Assembly (NCBI GenBank): GCA_031274985.1
Contig: JAISPK010000075.1
Coordinates: 1-14,640 of the forward strand
Direction: 5' to 3'
DNA from: Coriobacteriales bacterium
Lineage (GTDB): Bacteria > Actinomycetota > Coriobacteriia > Coriobacteriales > UBA8131
DNA: 14,640 bases
The notes beneath the pieces were generated by a model. The model ran no database searches and was not told the origin of the DNA. It worked only from the letters and a program-made list of their open reading frames with translations. Shown here one piece after another: positions 5,762-13,739 of the stretch (position 1 is its first letter; every line of letters begins with the position of its first letter). The position numbers were made by a program, and so were the translations under genes.

Positions 5762-7197
5762 CGCTCAGAGAGCCACTGCTCACCGATCTGTATCAGTTCA
5801 CCATGGCCCAGGCCGCCTGGCAAAGCGGCAAGGACAAGGTTGAAGCCAGCTTTTACGCGCACTTTCGCAAGAATCCCTTTGAGGGAGGCTATGCGGTGGC
5901 CTGCGGGGCAGCCAGCATTGCCGAATTCATCGAAAAGTTCACGTTTACCGATGATGATCTCAACTACCTGGAGAGCCTGCCCGCACAAGGGGGCACCAGG
6001 CTCTTTGACCCGGCTTTTCTTAAGAGCCTCAAAGACTGGGAGCTCAGCGTAGACATCGACTGCGCAGAAGAAGGCACCGTGGTATTTGCGCAGGAGCCGG
6101 TTATGCGCGTCAGCGGCCCGCTCTCTCAATGTATGCTGCTCGAAACACCCCTGATTAATCTTCTCGGGTATCAAACCCTCATCGCCACCAAGGCGGCGCG
6201 TATCTGCCATGTGACCAAAAAGCCGGTGGCCGAGTTTGGTCTCCGTCGTGCCCACGGGCCCAACGGGGGCAACCTGGCGAGCCGGGCGGCCTTTGTTGGC
6301 GGCTGCTCCTCTACTTCTAACGTCCACGCCGGCATGCTCTATAACATTCCCGTAAGCGGAACCCACTCGCACGCCTGGGTCATGGCCTTTGACAGCGAGC
6401 TCGAAGCATTCAGGGCCTACGTGCAGAGCTTTCCCCATAATGCGGTGCTGCTGGTAGACACCTACGATGCCTTGAAGGGCACCCAAAACGCCATAACCGT
6501 GGCAAAGGAGATGCGAGCAAGGGGCGAGGAGCTCTCCGGTATTCGTATCGACTCCGGGGACCTGGCCTGGCTTTCTATCAGCATCCGAAAGATGTTGGAC
6601 GAGGCCGGCTGCGCGGAGGTCAGGATCATTGCCACCAACAATCTCGACGAGCATACGATTCTCAGCCTTGAGGCAGAGCAGGGCGCCAGTATCGATTCCT
6701 GGGGAGTTGGCACCAATCTGGCCGTGGCCTTTGACCAACCGGCTTTGGGCATGGTCTACAAGCTCTCTGCAATAAAGAGTCCTGAGGCACATGAATACAC
6801 CACGGTGCTCAAGACCTCGGAGCAATCCTTTAAATCAACGCTGCCCGGCATACTGTCGAGCAGGCGCTATTATGATAGTAACGGGTTTGCCATGGGCGAC
6901 ATGGTCTACGACCAACTCATGCCTCCTGCAAGCCACCTCATCATCGATCCTTCTGACAGGCTCAGACAAAAGGATCTTTCAAACTATACGTATAAAGAAC
7001 TGCTGTTTCCGCTGGTGCGCGGGGGAAGGGCGGTAGCGGGGGTGCCTGATGCTACCGTTGCGCAAGCTCATACCAGGGCAAACATGCAGACGATACCTCT
7101 GTCAAACAGACGGTTGCTTAATCCCCACTCTTATCCGGTAGGCTTAGAACAACAGCTACTGGAAAACCGGGACAAGCTCTTACGGAGTGCCCGATAA
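5758..7197 (+). CDS. pncB: Nicotinate phosphoribosyltransferase
   Basis: This 479-residue cytosolic enzyme makes nicotinate mononucleotide from nicotinate and PRPP with ATP hydrolysis, the first step of NAD salvage from nicotinate. Family signatures are TDLYQFTMA at 9-17, FGLRRAHGPNGG at 160-171, GGCSSTSNVHAG at 181-192, GTHSHAWVM at 201-209 (region of the histidine phosphorylated in the catalytic cycle), LLVDTYD at 231-237, IRIDSGDL at 262-269, TNNLDE at 293-298 and WGVGTNL at 315-321. The length is typical of the Gram-positive type. The ATG overlaps the ricT stop (ATGA at 5758-5761), implying translational coupling. This position after ricT is not part of the Bacillus arrangement. No clear terminator follows; the next 81 bases lead to the kinase gene. 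Confidence 0.96.
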   Translation: MTLREPLLTDLYQFTMAQAAWQSGKDKVEASFYAHFRKNPFEGGYAVACGAASIAEFIEKFTFTDDDLNYLESLPAQGGTRLFDPAFLKSLKDWELSVDIDCAEEGTVVFAQEPVMRVSGPLSQCMLLETPLINLLGYQTLIATKAARICHVTKKPVAEFGLRRAHGPNGGNLASRAAFVGGCSSTSNVHAGMLYNIPVSGTHSHAWVMAFDSELEAFRAYVQSFPHNAVLLVDTYDALKGTQNAITVAKEMRARGEELSGIRIDSGDLAWLSISIRKMLDEAGCAEVRIIATNNLDEHTILSLEAEQGASIDSWGVGTNLAVAFDQPALGMVYKLSAIKSPEAHEYTTVLKTSEQSFKSTLPGILSSRRYYDSNGFAMGDMVYDQLMPPASHLIIDPSDRLRQKDLSNYTYKELLFPLVRGGRAVAGVPDATVAQAHTRANMQTIPLSNRRLLNPHSYPVGLEQQLLENRDKLLRSAR

Positions 7198-7239
7198 GCA
7201 AAGAACCAAACGGGAGTGCCTGACTCAGGGCAAATTAGT

Positions 7240-7245
7240 TACAAT
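7240..7245 (+). promoter_or_regulatory. Possible -10 box (TACAAT) before the hybrid kinase gene
   Basis: TACAAT matches five of six positions of the sigma-70-type -10 consensus and lies 34 bases before ATG 7279, in the only gap of note after pncB. The -35 side is poor: the best hexamer at normal spacing is GTGCCT at 7216-7221. It may be the start of a new transcription unit. Confidence 0.3.
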
Positions 7246-7278
7246 GGTGGTAGAAAAGGAGTAGGAAAGAGGGAAAAT

Positions 7279-9246
7279 ATGCCAGAGAACAGGCGAGTTG
7301 ATGCAACTTCCTGGTTTGACAGCGCAGTCAATAGCTCGGTAACCTCGTCGCTTATCGTCACGGATAACGACCTCAAGATCATCTATGCAAACAAAGAAGC
7401 GCTCAAAGTGTCTGAGCGCGATCTTGCCGACGTCAAAGGCAGGGTCTACAGCGACTACTCCCAGTTTCCGCACAACAGCATCTATGATCCAATCAGAGCG
7501 CTCGAGGAGGGCGTTGAGGCGGCGGTGTACTACAACGAGCAGAGCGATCGCTACATAAAGGCAACCGCAACGCGCTTTGAAAACATAGAGGGCAACGAAA
7601 CCGGCTACTGCATCTTTACGGTGGATGTCAGCGAAATTGAGCTTGCCCGCCAAAAAGCAGAGCAGGCCTCAATTGCAAAGACCGTGTTTCTTTCCAATAT
7701 GAGCCACGAAATGCGCACACCAATGAACGCCATCATCGGGATGTCCTCAATTGGATTCAACAGCATCGATGGTGACAGAAAAAACTACTGCTTTGACAAG
7801 ATAGCCAGTGCCTCTAATCACCTTCTGGGCATTATCAACGATGTTTTGGACATCTCAAAGATTGAGGCCAATAAGCTGGAACTCTCGGCAAACGAGTTTG
7901 ACTTTGAAAAAATGCTCCAGCACGTTATGAAGATCAACGACTACCGCATTGATGAGAAGAAGCAAGAACTCATCGTTACCATCGACTCAAACATCCCCAA
8001 GCTATTGGTAGTTGACGAGCAGCGGGTAACCCAGGTCATCACCAACCTGCTCTCAAACGCCAATAAGTTCACGCCTGAAGGCGGCGTCATCCATTTAGAG
8101 GCCGAGCTTCTCTGTGATGAAGGCAACACGGTTAACGTGCGCATTGCGGTGACGGACTCAGGCATCGGGATTTCCGAAGAGCAGATGAAGCGCATCTTCA
8201 ACGAGTTTGAGCAGGCGTCCAATGAAACCTCGCGACGCTTTGGCGGCACCGGGCTGGGCCTGGCCATCTCGACGAAGATCGTTGAGATGATGGGCGGCAA
8301 GCTCTCGGTGGTGAGCGAGGAAGAAAAAGGTTCCACCTTCTCCTTCAACTTCATTGCGCAAAAGGGCATTGCCCATCGCGAAGCGCTTCTTACCGACGGC
8401 ATCAACCTCGATAACATCAGAATCCTCGTGGTGGACGACGACCCGGTAATCCTTGAGTTTTTCAAGGGCATTACCGAGCGTATGGGGGTTTACTGTGATG
8501 TTGCCCGCGGCAGCAAGGAAGCGCTGGAGCTGCACGAAAAAAACGGCTCTTACGATATCTATTATGTAGACTGGAAGATGCCCGAGGTTGATGGCATCGA
8601 GTTTTCCAAGCAACTGCGAGAGCTCATCGAAAACCAGGAGGAGCGCTCAGTAGTCATCATGATCTCTGCAAGCGAATGGAGCGAGATCGAAGGCGAGGCG
8701 CGACAGGCCGGTGTTGATTTCTATTTGCCCAAACCGCTCTTTCCTTCTTCTATCGCCGACAGCATCAGTAACTGCATCGGTGCAGAGAACTCAATTGATA
8801 GCGTCAAAGCACAAACCGTGGCTTATGGGTTGTCCGAAGAAGTCGGCGAGGTCATCGACCTCAGAGGAAAGAAGATCCTCTTTGCCGAAGACATGGCGGT
8901 GAACCGCGAGATTGCCCTGGCAATCCTTGAGCCCACCAACGCGCAGGTTGTCAATGCCGAGAACGGCGCCCAGGTGCTCGAGCTCTTTTCTCGCGACCCC
9001 GAGAGCTTTGATCTCATCATCATGGATATTCAGATGCCCGAGATGGACGGCCTGGCGGCAACCGAGCAGATTCGCGCTATGGATAACGAGGCAGCAAAGA
9101 ATATCCCCATTGTGGCCATGACTGCCAATGTCTTTACCGAAGACATCGAACGTTGTCTTGAGGCAGGCATGAGCGATCACATAGGCAAGCCTCTGAGTTT
9201 TGAAGAGGTACTCAATAAACTCAAACAATATCTTCTGGATAACTAG
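7279..9246 (+). CDS. Cytosolic PAS hybrid histidine kinase with two receiver domains
   Basis: This 655-residue hybrid kinase has no membrane helix. Domains in order: a PAS-like sensor at about 15-118; a HisKA dimerisation domain with the phospho-acceptor His143 in SHEMRTPMN (142-150); an ATPase domain with the N box NLLSNANKF (256-264), DSGIGI (293-298) and GGTGLGLA (322-329); a first receiver at about 379-500 with VVDDDP and phospho-acceptor Asp431 in DWKMPEVDG; and a second receiver at about 530-655 with AEDM, Asp583 in MDIQMPEMDG and Lys637 in GKP. No Hpt domain follows, so the final phosphate acceptor is elsewhere. I chose ATG 7279, preceded by GAGGG, over an in-frame GTG at 7216 that adds 21 unlikely residues. 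The next gene, 17 bases downstream, encodes a membrane sensor without a kinase, suggesting a partnership. The signal is unknown. Confidence 0.94.
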   Translation: MPENRRVDATSWFDSAVNSSVTSSLIVTDNDLKIIYANKEALKVSERDLADVKGRVYSDYSQFPHNSIYDPIRALEEGVEAAVYYNEQSDRYIKATATRFENIEGNETGYCIFTVDVSEIELARQKAEQASIAKTVFLSNMSHEMRTPMNAIIGMSSIGFNSIDGDRKNYCFDKIASASNHLLGIINDVLDISKIEANKLELSANEFDFEKMLQHVMKINDYRIDEKKQELIVTIDSNIPKLLVVDEQRVTQVITNLLSNANKFTPEGGVIHLEAELLCDEGNTVNVRIAVTDSGIGISEEQMKRIFNEFEQASNETSRRFGGTGLGLAISTKIVEMMGGKLSVVSEEEKGSTFSFNFIAQKGIAHREALLTDGINLDNIRILVVDDDPVILEFFKGITERMGVYCDVARGSKEALELHEKNGSYDIYYVDWKMPEVDGIEFSKQLRELIENQEERSVVIMISASEWSEIEGEARQAGVDFYLPKPLFPSSIADSISNCIGAENSIDSVKAQTVAYGLSEEVGEVIDLRGKKILFAEDMAVNREIALAILEPTNAQVVNAENGAQVLELFSRDPESFDLIIMDIQMPEMDGLAATEQIRAMDNEAAKNIPIVAMTANVFTEDIERCLEAGMSDHIGKPLSFEEVLNKLKQYLLDN

Positions 9247-9263
9247 AGAGGCGGCGTAGTTAC

Positions 9264-10694
9264 GTGCGGACAAGGATACTCTTACCGATAATGATCTTGC
9301 TGGCGGTGTTTTGTGGGGCGCTGGGTGTTGCGGTGTATACAAACATTGCCGCTTCTACCAGTGAACTCACCAGCAAGCAGCTGGGGGACAGACTTAACAT
9401 TTTTGAGAGCAAAATCGTTCAGGCGCAAGAAGAGGGCGGCCCCATAACGGTCGCAAGGCTTCAGGATCTGGTCATGAACCTGAGTGTGAGCGACGGCGGG
9501 CTGTTTGTGGTAAACAAAGAGGGCCGCATTATTGCCGACTCTCAACAGGTTATGCTCGAAACCAGCGTTGCTGCTGAAGGCTGGTACCAAAGAGCGCTGC
9601 AAGGCACCACCGATACCTTTGCTGCCACCTATGGACAGGCGCCGGTTACCGCACGAAGTTTCTTGCATAACGATGAGCTGTTTGTGAGCTATGTGTCCAA
9701 CCAGTCTATCTCGGCTTTTATGGTCACACCGCTGTATGTCATTGGCGTGGTGGGCCTGGTCAGCATTATTGTCATTGGTTTGATCAGCTACTTTCTCATC
9801 GCCCGCCTCCTCATCGATCCGCTTGAATCGCTGAGCCAACAGATTGTCGGTTATACCAAAGGAAAACCCATTGCGCTCAAGCCGCTTGCTCCCTGTCCGG
9901 AGATAGCTTCAACAGCCCGAAAACTCAACGCGCTTCTCAAAAGCCCGCCTGACGGAGAGAGCCCTCCCGAGCCTCTTACAGAAGAGGGCGCAAGTTCAGT
10001 GGTGAGCGAGGAGGACACGCTGGCAGTAAAGGAAAAGATCCTTGCCCTCATAGCTCAAAACGAAGAAGCCGCCGCGAGCGCTGCGACACCGGTTCAGGAG
10101 ACTGATTCGGCAGCCGGTTTACGGGAAACCGCTCCCGCCCAAACGCCTGAGGAAACCGCTCCTGAGCCCGCCGTGGACACCCCGGTCCCCGAGCCCGCCT
10201 CTCAAACCACTCCGGAAACCGCGGTTGCCCCTTCGGCCCCCGAGACCACCTCGATCTACAAGCCCCAGGATTTCTACAACGACTTCCAGATTCCGGAGGC
10301 AGCACCGGCCATGACCTATGACGAAGCCCTCCTTGAAGCAAAGAGGGTTATCGTGAACTTTGATCTCACCGACCTCTTACGCAAGGTGTTTGAAGGTCAC
10401 AAAAACAAGGTCATCGCCAAAAAGTTCAAGTTCTCACTGCTCATGGGCAACGACATCCCCCAGAACCTGCGAGGCGATGTAGAAGAGATCACCGAAGAGC
10501 TCAACAGCGTGTTTTTGAGAGCTTTTAACAAGGCTCCCCTGGGCTCAACAATCAACGCAGAAATGTCCCTGTTGCCATCTGCGTATCAGACGAAATATAA
10601 TGGCATCAGTATTGTTTTTTCTGTTGTCTATGATGGTCAAAGTAATAGCGTTGTGCTTGAAGCTCAAGGGGGGGTAACGTCACTTGGCACGTAA
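9264..10694 (+). CDS. Membrane sensor with Cache-like external domain and unknown C-terminal domain
   Basis: The 476-residue product has a membrane helix at 5-27 and an external segment at about 30-150. Within it, GGLFVVNKEGRIIADS (78-93) and EGWYQRALQGT (105-115) look like a single Cache/PAS-type ligand domain. A second helix lies at 155-180, then a HAMP-like linker at about 180-226. A disordered Pro/Glu/Thr/Ala-rich stretch at about 227-335 contains repeated ETAP-like units; GGAAACCGCTCC occurs at 10124-10135 and 10151-10162. A folded-looking C-terminal domain at about 345-476 is one I do not recognise. There is no kinase, cyclase or methyl-accepting domain. It starts with GTG after a weak AGAGGCGG site, 17 bases after the hybrid kinase, and its end overlaps the next gene by 11 bases. 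It could relay an external signal to the neighbouring kinase; this is inference. Confidence 0.88.
   Translation: MRTRILLPIMILLAVFCGALGVAVYTNIAASTSELTSKQLGDRLNIFESKIVQAQEEGGPITVARLQDLVMNLSVSDGGLFVVNKEGRIIADSQQVMLETSVAAEGWYQRALQGTTDTFAATYGQAPVTARSFLHNDELFVSYVSNQSISAFMVTPLYVIGVVGLVSIIVIGLISYFLIARLLIDPLESLSQQIVGYTKGKPIALKPLAPCPEIASTARKLNALLKSPPDGESPPEPLTEEGASSVVSEEDTLAVKEKILALIAQNEEAAASAATPVQETDSAAGLRETAPAQTPEETAPEPAVDTPVPEPASQTTPETAVAPSAPETTSIYKPQDFYNDFQIPEAAPAMTYDEALLEAKRVIVNFDLTDLLRKVFEGHKNKVIAKKFKFSLLMGNDIPQNLRGDVEEITEELNSVFLRAFNKAPLGSTINAEMSLLPSAYQTKYNGISIVFSVVYDGQSNSVVLEAQGGVTSLGT
10666..10674 (+). promoter_or_regulatory. Ribosome binding site deciding a TTG start
   Basis: AAGGGGGGG lies inside the end of the sensor gene, 9 bases before TTG 10684. 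It supports initiation of the lipoprotein at the TTG. Upstream of that codon the same frame is closed by TAA at 10675-10677, so the true start cannot lie further upstream. Confidence 0.6.
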
Positions 10695-11637
10695 GAGGCA
10701 TATCAGGTTCAAAGCGAAACTGGTTGCAGCCTTTGTAGCTATGTGCGCAGTGCTTGTGCTCACGTCGTGCGATATGCTTGACTTTAAGTCGGGCGGCTCT
10801 CACGTCTCGGGTCCTCCTCGCGACACCACGCCGGTGGTGCTGGCGGTGACCCAGCCGGGCATTGCGATGATCTATGACGACAGAGCCATACTGGACTACT
10901 CCAATGCGTCGGAAGGGTATATCTGCGTGATGAGCAATCTGCCCGGTATCAGGGTTAAGGTCCTCGTAGATGTGTATGCGTCGGGAGCGCAGTATCAATA
11001 CACCCTTGACGCAGCCGGTGCGTTTGTCACCATTCCTCTCTCAGAAGGCGATGGTATCTATTCCGTTGGCGTCTGGCAAAATGTCTTTGACGATTCGTAT
11101 TCTCCGGTATTCTCGTATGACCTCAACGTAGTTCTCAACGACCAGTTCCTGCCCTTTCTCTATCCCAGTCAATTTGTTGACTTTGTGTACGATGATGCTG
11201 CGGTCAATCTGAGCCAGCAGCTTGCCGAAGGCTCGGTCACCGATGTTGACGCCATAAACAAGATCTATAAATGGGTATGCCAAAACGTCAAATACGACAT
11301 TGAAAAAGCCACTACGGTTGCCTCCGGTTATTTGCCCGACAATACTGATACTATTAACTCCGGCCAGGGCATTTGCTTTGACTATGCGGTGCTCACGGCC
11401 AGTATGTTGAGAGCCCAGCGAGTACCTGCAAAACTGGTCATAGGGTATGCAGGCACAACCTACCATGCGTGGATGCTAATATATTCCGTAGAAACCGGAA
11501 AGGTCGTCGGCCACTCGTTCAATGGCAGTGAGTGGATACGGATGGACCCGACCTTTGATGCGGCAGCAGGAGGAGCAGTAGAGCTGGCAAGCGTTATCGG
11601 TGATGGCACCAACTATCAACCGTTGTTTTACTACTGA
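10684..11637 (+). CDS. Transglutaminase-like lipoprotein
   Basis: The 317-residue product has a basic N terminus, a hydrophobic core at 11-26 and a lipobox LTSC with Cys29, so it should be lipid-anchored on the outer face of the membrane. Residues about 45-155 form a beta-rich region without a name. A transglutaminase/protease-like core spans about 165-292 with the complete triad: Cys231 in GQGICFDYA, His261 in TYHAWM and Asp288 in RMDPTFD. Such domains may cross-link, cleave or remodel proteins or peptidoglycan; the substrate here is unknown. The C-terminal VIGDGTNYQPLFYY resembles the end of a clostridial transglutaminase-like family, from memory. It starts at TTG, overlaps the sensor gene by 11 bases, and lies 94 bases before the pseudopilus genes, so it may act on exported or surface proteins of that system. 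Confidence 0.9.
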   Translation: MARKRHIRFKAKLVAAFVAMCAVLVLTSCDMLDFKSGGSHVSGPPRDTTPVVLAVTQPGIAMIYDDRAILDYSNASEGYICVMSNLPGIRVKVLVDVYASGAQYQYTLDAAGAFVTIPLSEGDGIYSVGVWQNVFDDSYSPVFSYDLNVVLNDQFLPFLYPSQFVDFVYDDAAVNLSQQLAEGSVTDVDAINKIYKWVCQNVKYDIEKATTVASGYLPDNTDTINSGQGICFDYAVLTASMLRAQRVPAKLVIGYAGTTYHAWMLIYSVETGKVVGHSFNGSEWIRMDPTFDAAAGGAVELASVIGDGTNYQPLFYY

Positions 11638-11731
11638 GGCGCCTTTTGGCTCATACCCCGCAAGGCATGACTCAGTAAACCTATAAGAAGCACTATCGAC
11701 CTGGCGTAAGATTGCAGTGAGAGGACAAGAG
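11638..11731 (+). other. Gap between the lipoprotein and the pilus-like genes
   Basis: This 94-base spacer is the longest gap after the kinase gene start, so a promoter for the pilus-like genes could lie here. TATAAG at 11682-11687 is a -10-like hexamer without a fitting -35. An imperfect GCC-TTTT-GGC hairpin at about 11641-11650 is too weak to call a terminator. I see nothing firm. Confidence 0.3.
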
Positions 11732-12778
11732 ATGAGCAACAAAAAAAAGGAGCTTAAACCAGCACAGCTCAAGGTGCTGTTCTCCAACCTGGAGATGATT
11801 ACCCACTCCGGATTGCCACTCTCGGAAGGCTTTGACATCCTGCGAAAGAACGAGGAAGAGCCCATAGAAAAGGCCTTGATGGAGCGTCTCTTTGAGGCGG
11901 TCAACGGAGGAGAGTCCATCACCGCGGTGTTAGTGGAGAGCAGGATAATCCCCAACTACGCCTGCTCCCTCATTTCTATAGGCGAAAAAACCGGGCGACT
12001 CGAAGAGACGTTTGCCTCTCTGGCAGATTTTTACATCAAGCGTGACGAACTGGCGCAGTCTATTCGCTCTTCGGTAGTGTATCCGGTGAGCATGCTCGTC
12101 ATGGTTTTTGTGGTCGTGGGAGTTTTGCTGGTGCAGGTCATGCCGGTTTTTGACCATGTCTTCCGTCAGCTGGGATACGAAATGACCGGGATCTCGGCCG
12201 GATTGATGCAGGCAGGTACCATCCTCGGCCAGTTTGGTTTTTGGATTGCCGGAGGCATTTTTGGGCTGGTAGTCATCGGGGTCATCCTCGCAGCAATACC
12301 TATTGGAAAACGCTTCTACGGCGCGCTCTTCCAAAACGCCCCCATAACGCGCAACCTTTCCCTCGATCTTGCAGCACAGCGCTTCTCGCTGGCCATGAGC
12401 TCTATGCTCAGCGCCGGCCTGGAGCACAACATCGCCTTGGAATACGCCCAAAAACTGGTGGACGACAAGCGGGCCCGACGCGCGGTAGTCAAAATCCAAA
12501 AAATCGTGGACGAGGGAGGCTCCTTTCTCACGGCGCTCGAAAAAAGTGACCTCTATACCCACAAGGATCTTGCCCTGCTCTCCATAGGCATAAAAACCGG
12601 CGCAGACGCCGAGGCCATGAATCAGGTCGGCGAGCAAATCACGTTTGCCACCGAAGGGCGCCTCGAACGCCTGATTGCAGCTATTGAGCCGAGCCTGGTG
12701 GCCATCATGTGCATTCTGGTAGGTTTGATATTGCTCTCAGTTATGTTGCCTCTTATGGGTGCCTTAACCGGGTTTTAA
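11732..12778 (+). CDS. Type II secretion / type IV pilus inner-membrane platform protein (GspF/PilC family)
   Basis: This 348-residue protein is the polytopic platform of pilus or pseudopilus machines. It couples the cytosolic assembly ATPase to pilin insertion. It has two related halves: residues about 10-140, with LLISIGEKTGRLEE-like sequence (GEKTG at 84-88) ending in a helix at 118-140; and residues about 210-343, with AQRFSLAMSSMLSAGL, IGIKTGADAE (285-294) and a final helix at 318-343. A further helix lies at 168-190. It is slightly shorter than typical PilC (about 400 residues) because the N-terminal cytosolic part is short. ATG 11732 follows GAGAGG at 11719-11724; an in-frame GTG at 11717 adds five residues and has no site. 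No ATPase gene precedes it, unlike many pil, gsp and com operons. Small pilin-like genes follow at once. Confidence 0.94.
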   Translation: MSNKKKELKPAQLKVLFSNLEMITHSGLPLSEGFDILRKNEEEPIEKALMERLFEAVNGGESITAVLVESRIIPNYACSLISIGEKTGRLEETFASLADFYIKRDELAQSIRSSVVYPVSMLVMVFVVVGVLLVQVMPVFDHVFRQLGYEMTGISAGLMQAGTILGQFGFWIAGGIFGLVVIGVILAAIPIGKRFYGALFQNAPITRNLSLDLAAQRFSLAMSSMLSAGLEHNIALEYAQKLVDDKRARRAVVKIQKIVDEGGSFLTALEKSDLYTHKDLALLSIGIKTGADAEAMNQVGEQITFATEGRLERLIAAIEPSLVAIMCILVGLILLSVMLPLMGALTGF

Positions 12779-12787
12779 GGAGAAGCC

Positions 12788-13132
12788 GTGGCACGTACCG
12801 ACAGCAACCTCTCCTCATCCTGGCCGCGGCGGTTTCTCAACTCCGCCCTGGTGCGGATGCTGTTTTTTATTGTGCTCTTCTTTGGCGTAGCGCTCTATGC
12901 GCTCAGCAGCACCGAAGTCAAAGTCCAGGAAAAACAGGTAGACTTCCTCACTGACGCGGTGCGGCGCGCAGCCGTACAAAGCTATGCCCTGGAGGGTCGT
13001 TATCCTCTGGACCTCAAATACCTTGAGGATAATTATGGTTTGATCGTCGACCATCGAAACTATGCTGTGTACTATGAGTCCATGGGTGACAATCTGCTTC
13101 CGCAGATCAGGGTCATACCGCTGTACCGTTAA
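12788..13132 (+). CDS. Small single-helix GspG-like protein of a pilus cluster
   Basis: The 114-residue product has a hydrophilic N terminus, one helix at about 21-40, and an external domain at 41-114. The AVQSYALEGRYPLDLKYLED segment (62-81), followed by a Tyr-rich part and IPL near the end, resembles the ordering of GspG-type pseudopilins (helix, then a YP-containing loop) and, from memory, a small family found in clostridial pilus-like clusters. It lacks the GFTLIE-type prepilin peptidase site: no Gly-Phe before the helix and no Glu5 equivalent. So it may not be processed as a prepilin. The GTG start is preceded by AAGGAG at 12777-12782, which overlaps the stop of the platform gene, and the gap is 9 bases. 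It is probably a minor pseudopilin or a membrane-anchored assembly factor. Confidence 0.8.
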   Translation: MARTDSNLSSSWPRRFLNSALVRMLFFIVLFFGVALYALSSTEVKVQEKQVDFLTDAVRRAAVQSYALEGRYPLDLKYLEDNYGLIVDHRNYAVYYESMGDNLLPQIRVIPLYR

Positions 13133-13163
13133 CGAACAGAGCCAGGAGAGGATAAAGCAAAAC

Positions 13164-13739
13164 TTGCCTTCACTCAAACGACATACCGCAGAGATCCTGA
13201 TTGTGCTGGTGCTGTTCTTTGTTTACGCAGGATGCGCCCTCACGCTCGGCGTTTTAGGGGTCAGCTCCTACAGCCGAACGGTGGGGGTTTTGCAGGAGGG
13301 TTTTAATGAGCGCTCCGGCATTTTGTATATTTCGCAAAAAATCCAGCAAAGCGATGTCGGCGGCGGTATCCGCATAGACCAATACCAGGACAACAATGCC
13401 CTGGTGTTCATAGAGCAGGAAACCGGCCTTGGCTATGAAACCTGGCTCTTTTTGCAAGACGGCTACCTCTGCGAACAACTGGTTCAGCCTCAGGGCAGTA
13501 TCATCCCCGGCATGGCCCAGCGGATCATGCCCATGAAAGCGCTGAGGCTTGAGCTCTCAGGCAACAACCTGCTCAGCGTGTTGGTGACAACCGATATGGG
13601 CACTACCAGCGAGTTGTGTCTGCCGCTCAGAAGCAACAGCGAGCCCTTTAACGCCTCCGCGTCGCCTTCACCAAGAGTGCAAGGTACGGACAACCTTTAC
13701 CTCGAAGAAATTCAGTCCGATGCAGGAGGTGACCGGTAA
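13164..13739 (+). CDS. DUF4860-like single-helix protein of the pilus cluster
   Basis: The 191-residue product has a short basic N terminus, a membrane helix at about 10-33, then an external domain. YISQKIQQSD (55-64), NNALVFIEQETGLGYETWLF (77-96) and the repeated short strands to about 157 follow the pattern I know from DUF4860 proteins in Gram-positive pilus-like loci. A Ser/Pro-rich tail ends the protein. Function is unknown, probably a minor pseudopilin-like component. The start is uncertain. The open frame extends back to an ATG at 13062, but that lies inside the preceding gene and gives an implausible N terminus. TTG 13164 follows AGGAGAGG (13144-13151) with a rather long 12-base spacer and places the helix correctly. 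The stop overlaps the next ATG by one base. Confidence 0.78.
   Translation: MPSLKRHTAEILIVLVLFFVYAGCALTLGVLGVSSYSRTVGVLQEGFNERSGILYISQKIQQSDVGGGIRIDQYQDNNALVFIEQETGLGYETWLFLQDGYLCEQLVQPQGSIIPGMAQRIMPMKALRLELSGNNLLSVLVTTDMGTTSELCLPLRSNSEPFNASASPSPRVQGTDNLYLEEIQSDAGGDR
13724..13732 (+). promoter_or_regulatory. Full-length Shine-Dalgarno sequence for the pilin-like gene at 13739
   Basis: AGGAGGTGA is complementary to nine bases of the usual 16S rRNA 3' tail and lies 6 bases before ATG 13739, inside the end of the preceding gene. It suggests strong initiation on this small gene relative to its neighbours. Confidence 0.75.

Noticed and set aside
5232..5843. 203-codon open frame in another forward frame over the RicT tail
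   Set aside because: It arises from the low-complexity Arg/Gln-coding repeats and has no ribosome binding site or recognisable domain.
5734..6825. Long minus-strand open frame of 363 codons
   Set aside because: It lies antisense to pncB, whose motifs are unmistakable; it has no family resemblance and is a shadow of codon bias. The same holds for minus-strand frames at 1062-1739 and 11930-12637.
7217..7232. TGCCTGACTCAGGGCA inverted repeat after pncB as a terminator
   Set aside because: Only a 4-base stem with a bulge can form and no T-run follows.
7216..7278. GTG start for the hybrid kinase adding 21 residues
   Set aside because: The added sequence is unlike a PAS lead-in, a -10-like box falls inside it, and ATG 7279 has a nearer purine-rich site.
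10668..10674. Run of seven G as a phase-variation or frameshift site
   Set aside because: The tract is short. Slipping into the lipoprotein frame meets TAA at 10675 at once, so it could not fuse the two proteins, and the run is well explained as a ribosome binding site.
13062..13163. ATG 13062 as the start of the DUF4860-like protein
   Set aside because: It would overlap the preceding gene by 71 bases and give a Cys/Trp-rich N terminus before the helix; TTG 13164 with an upstream AGGAGAGG fits the family better.
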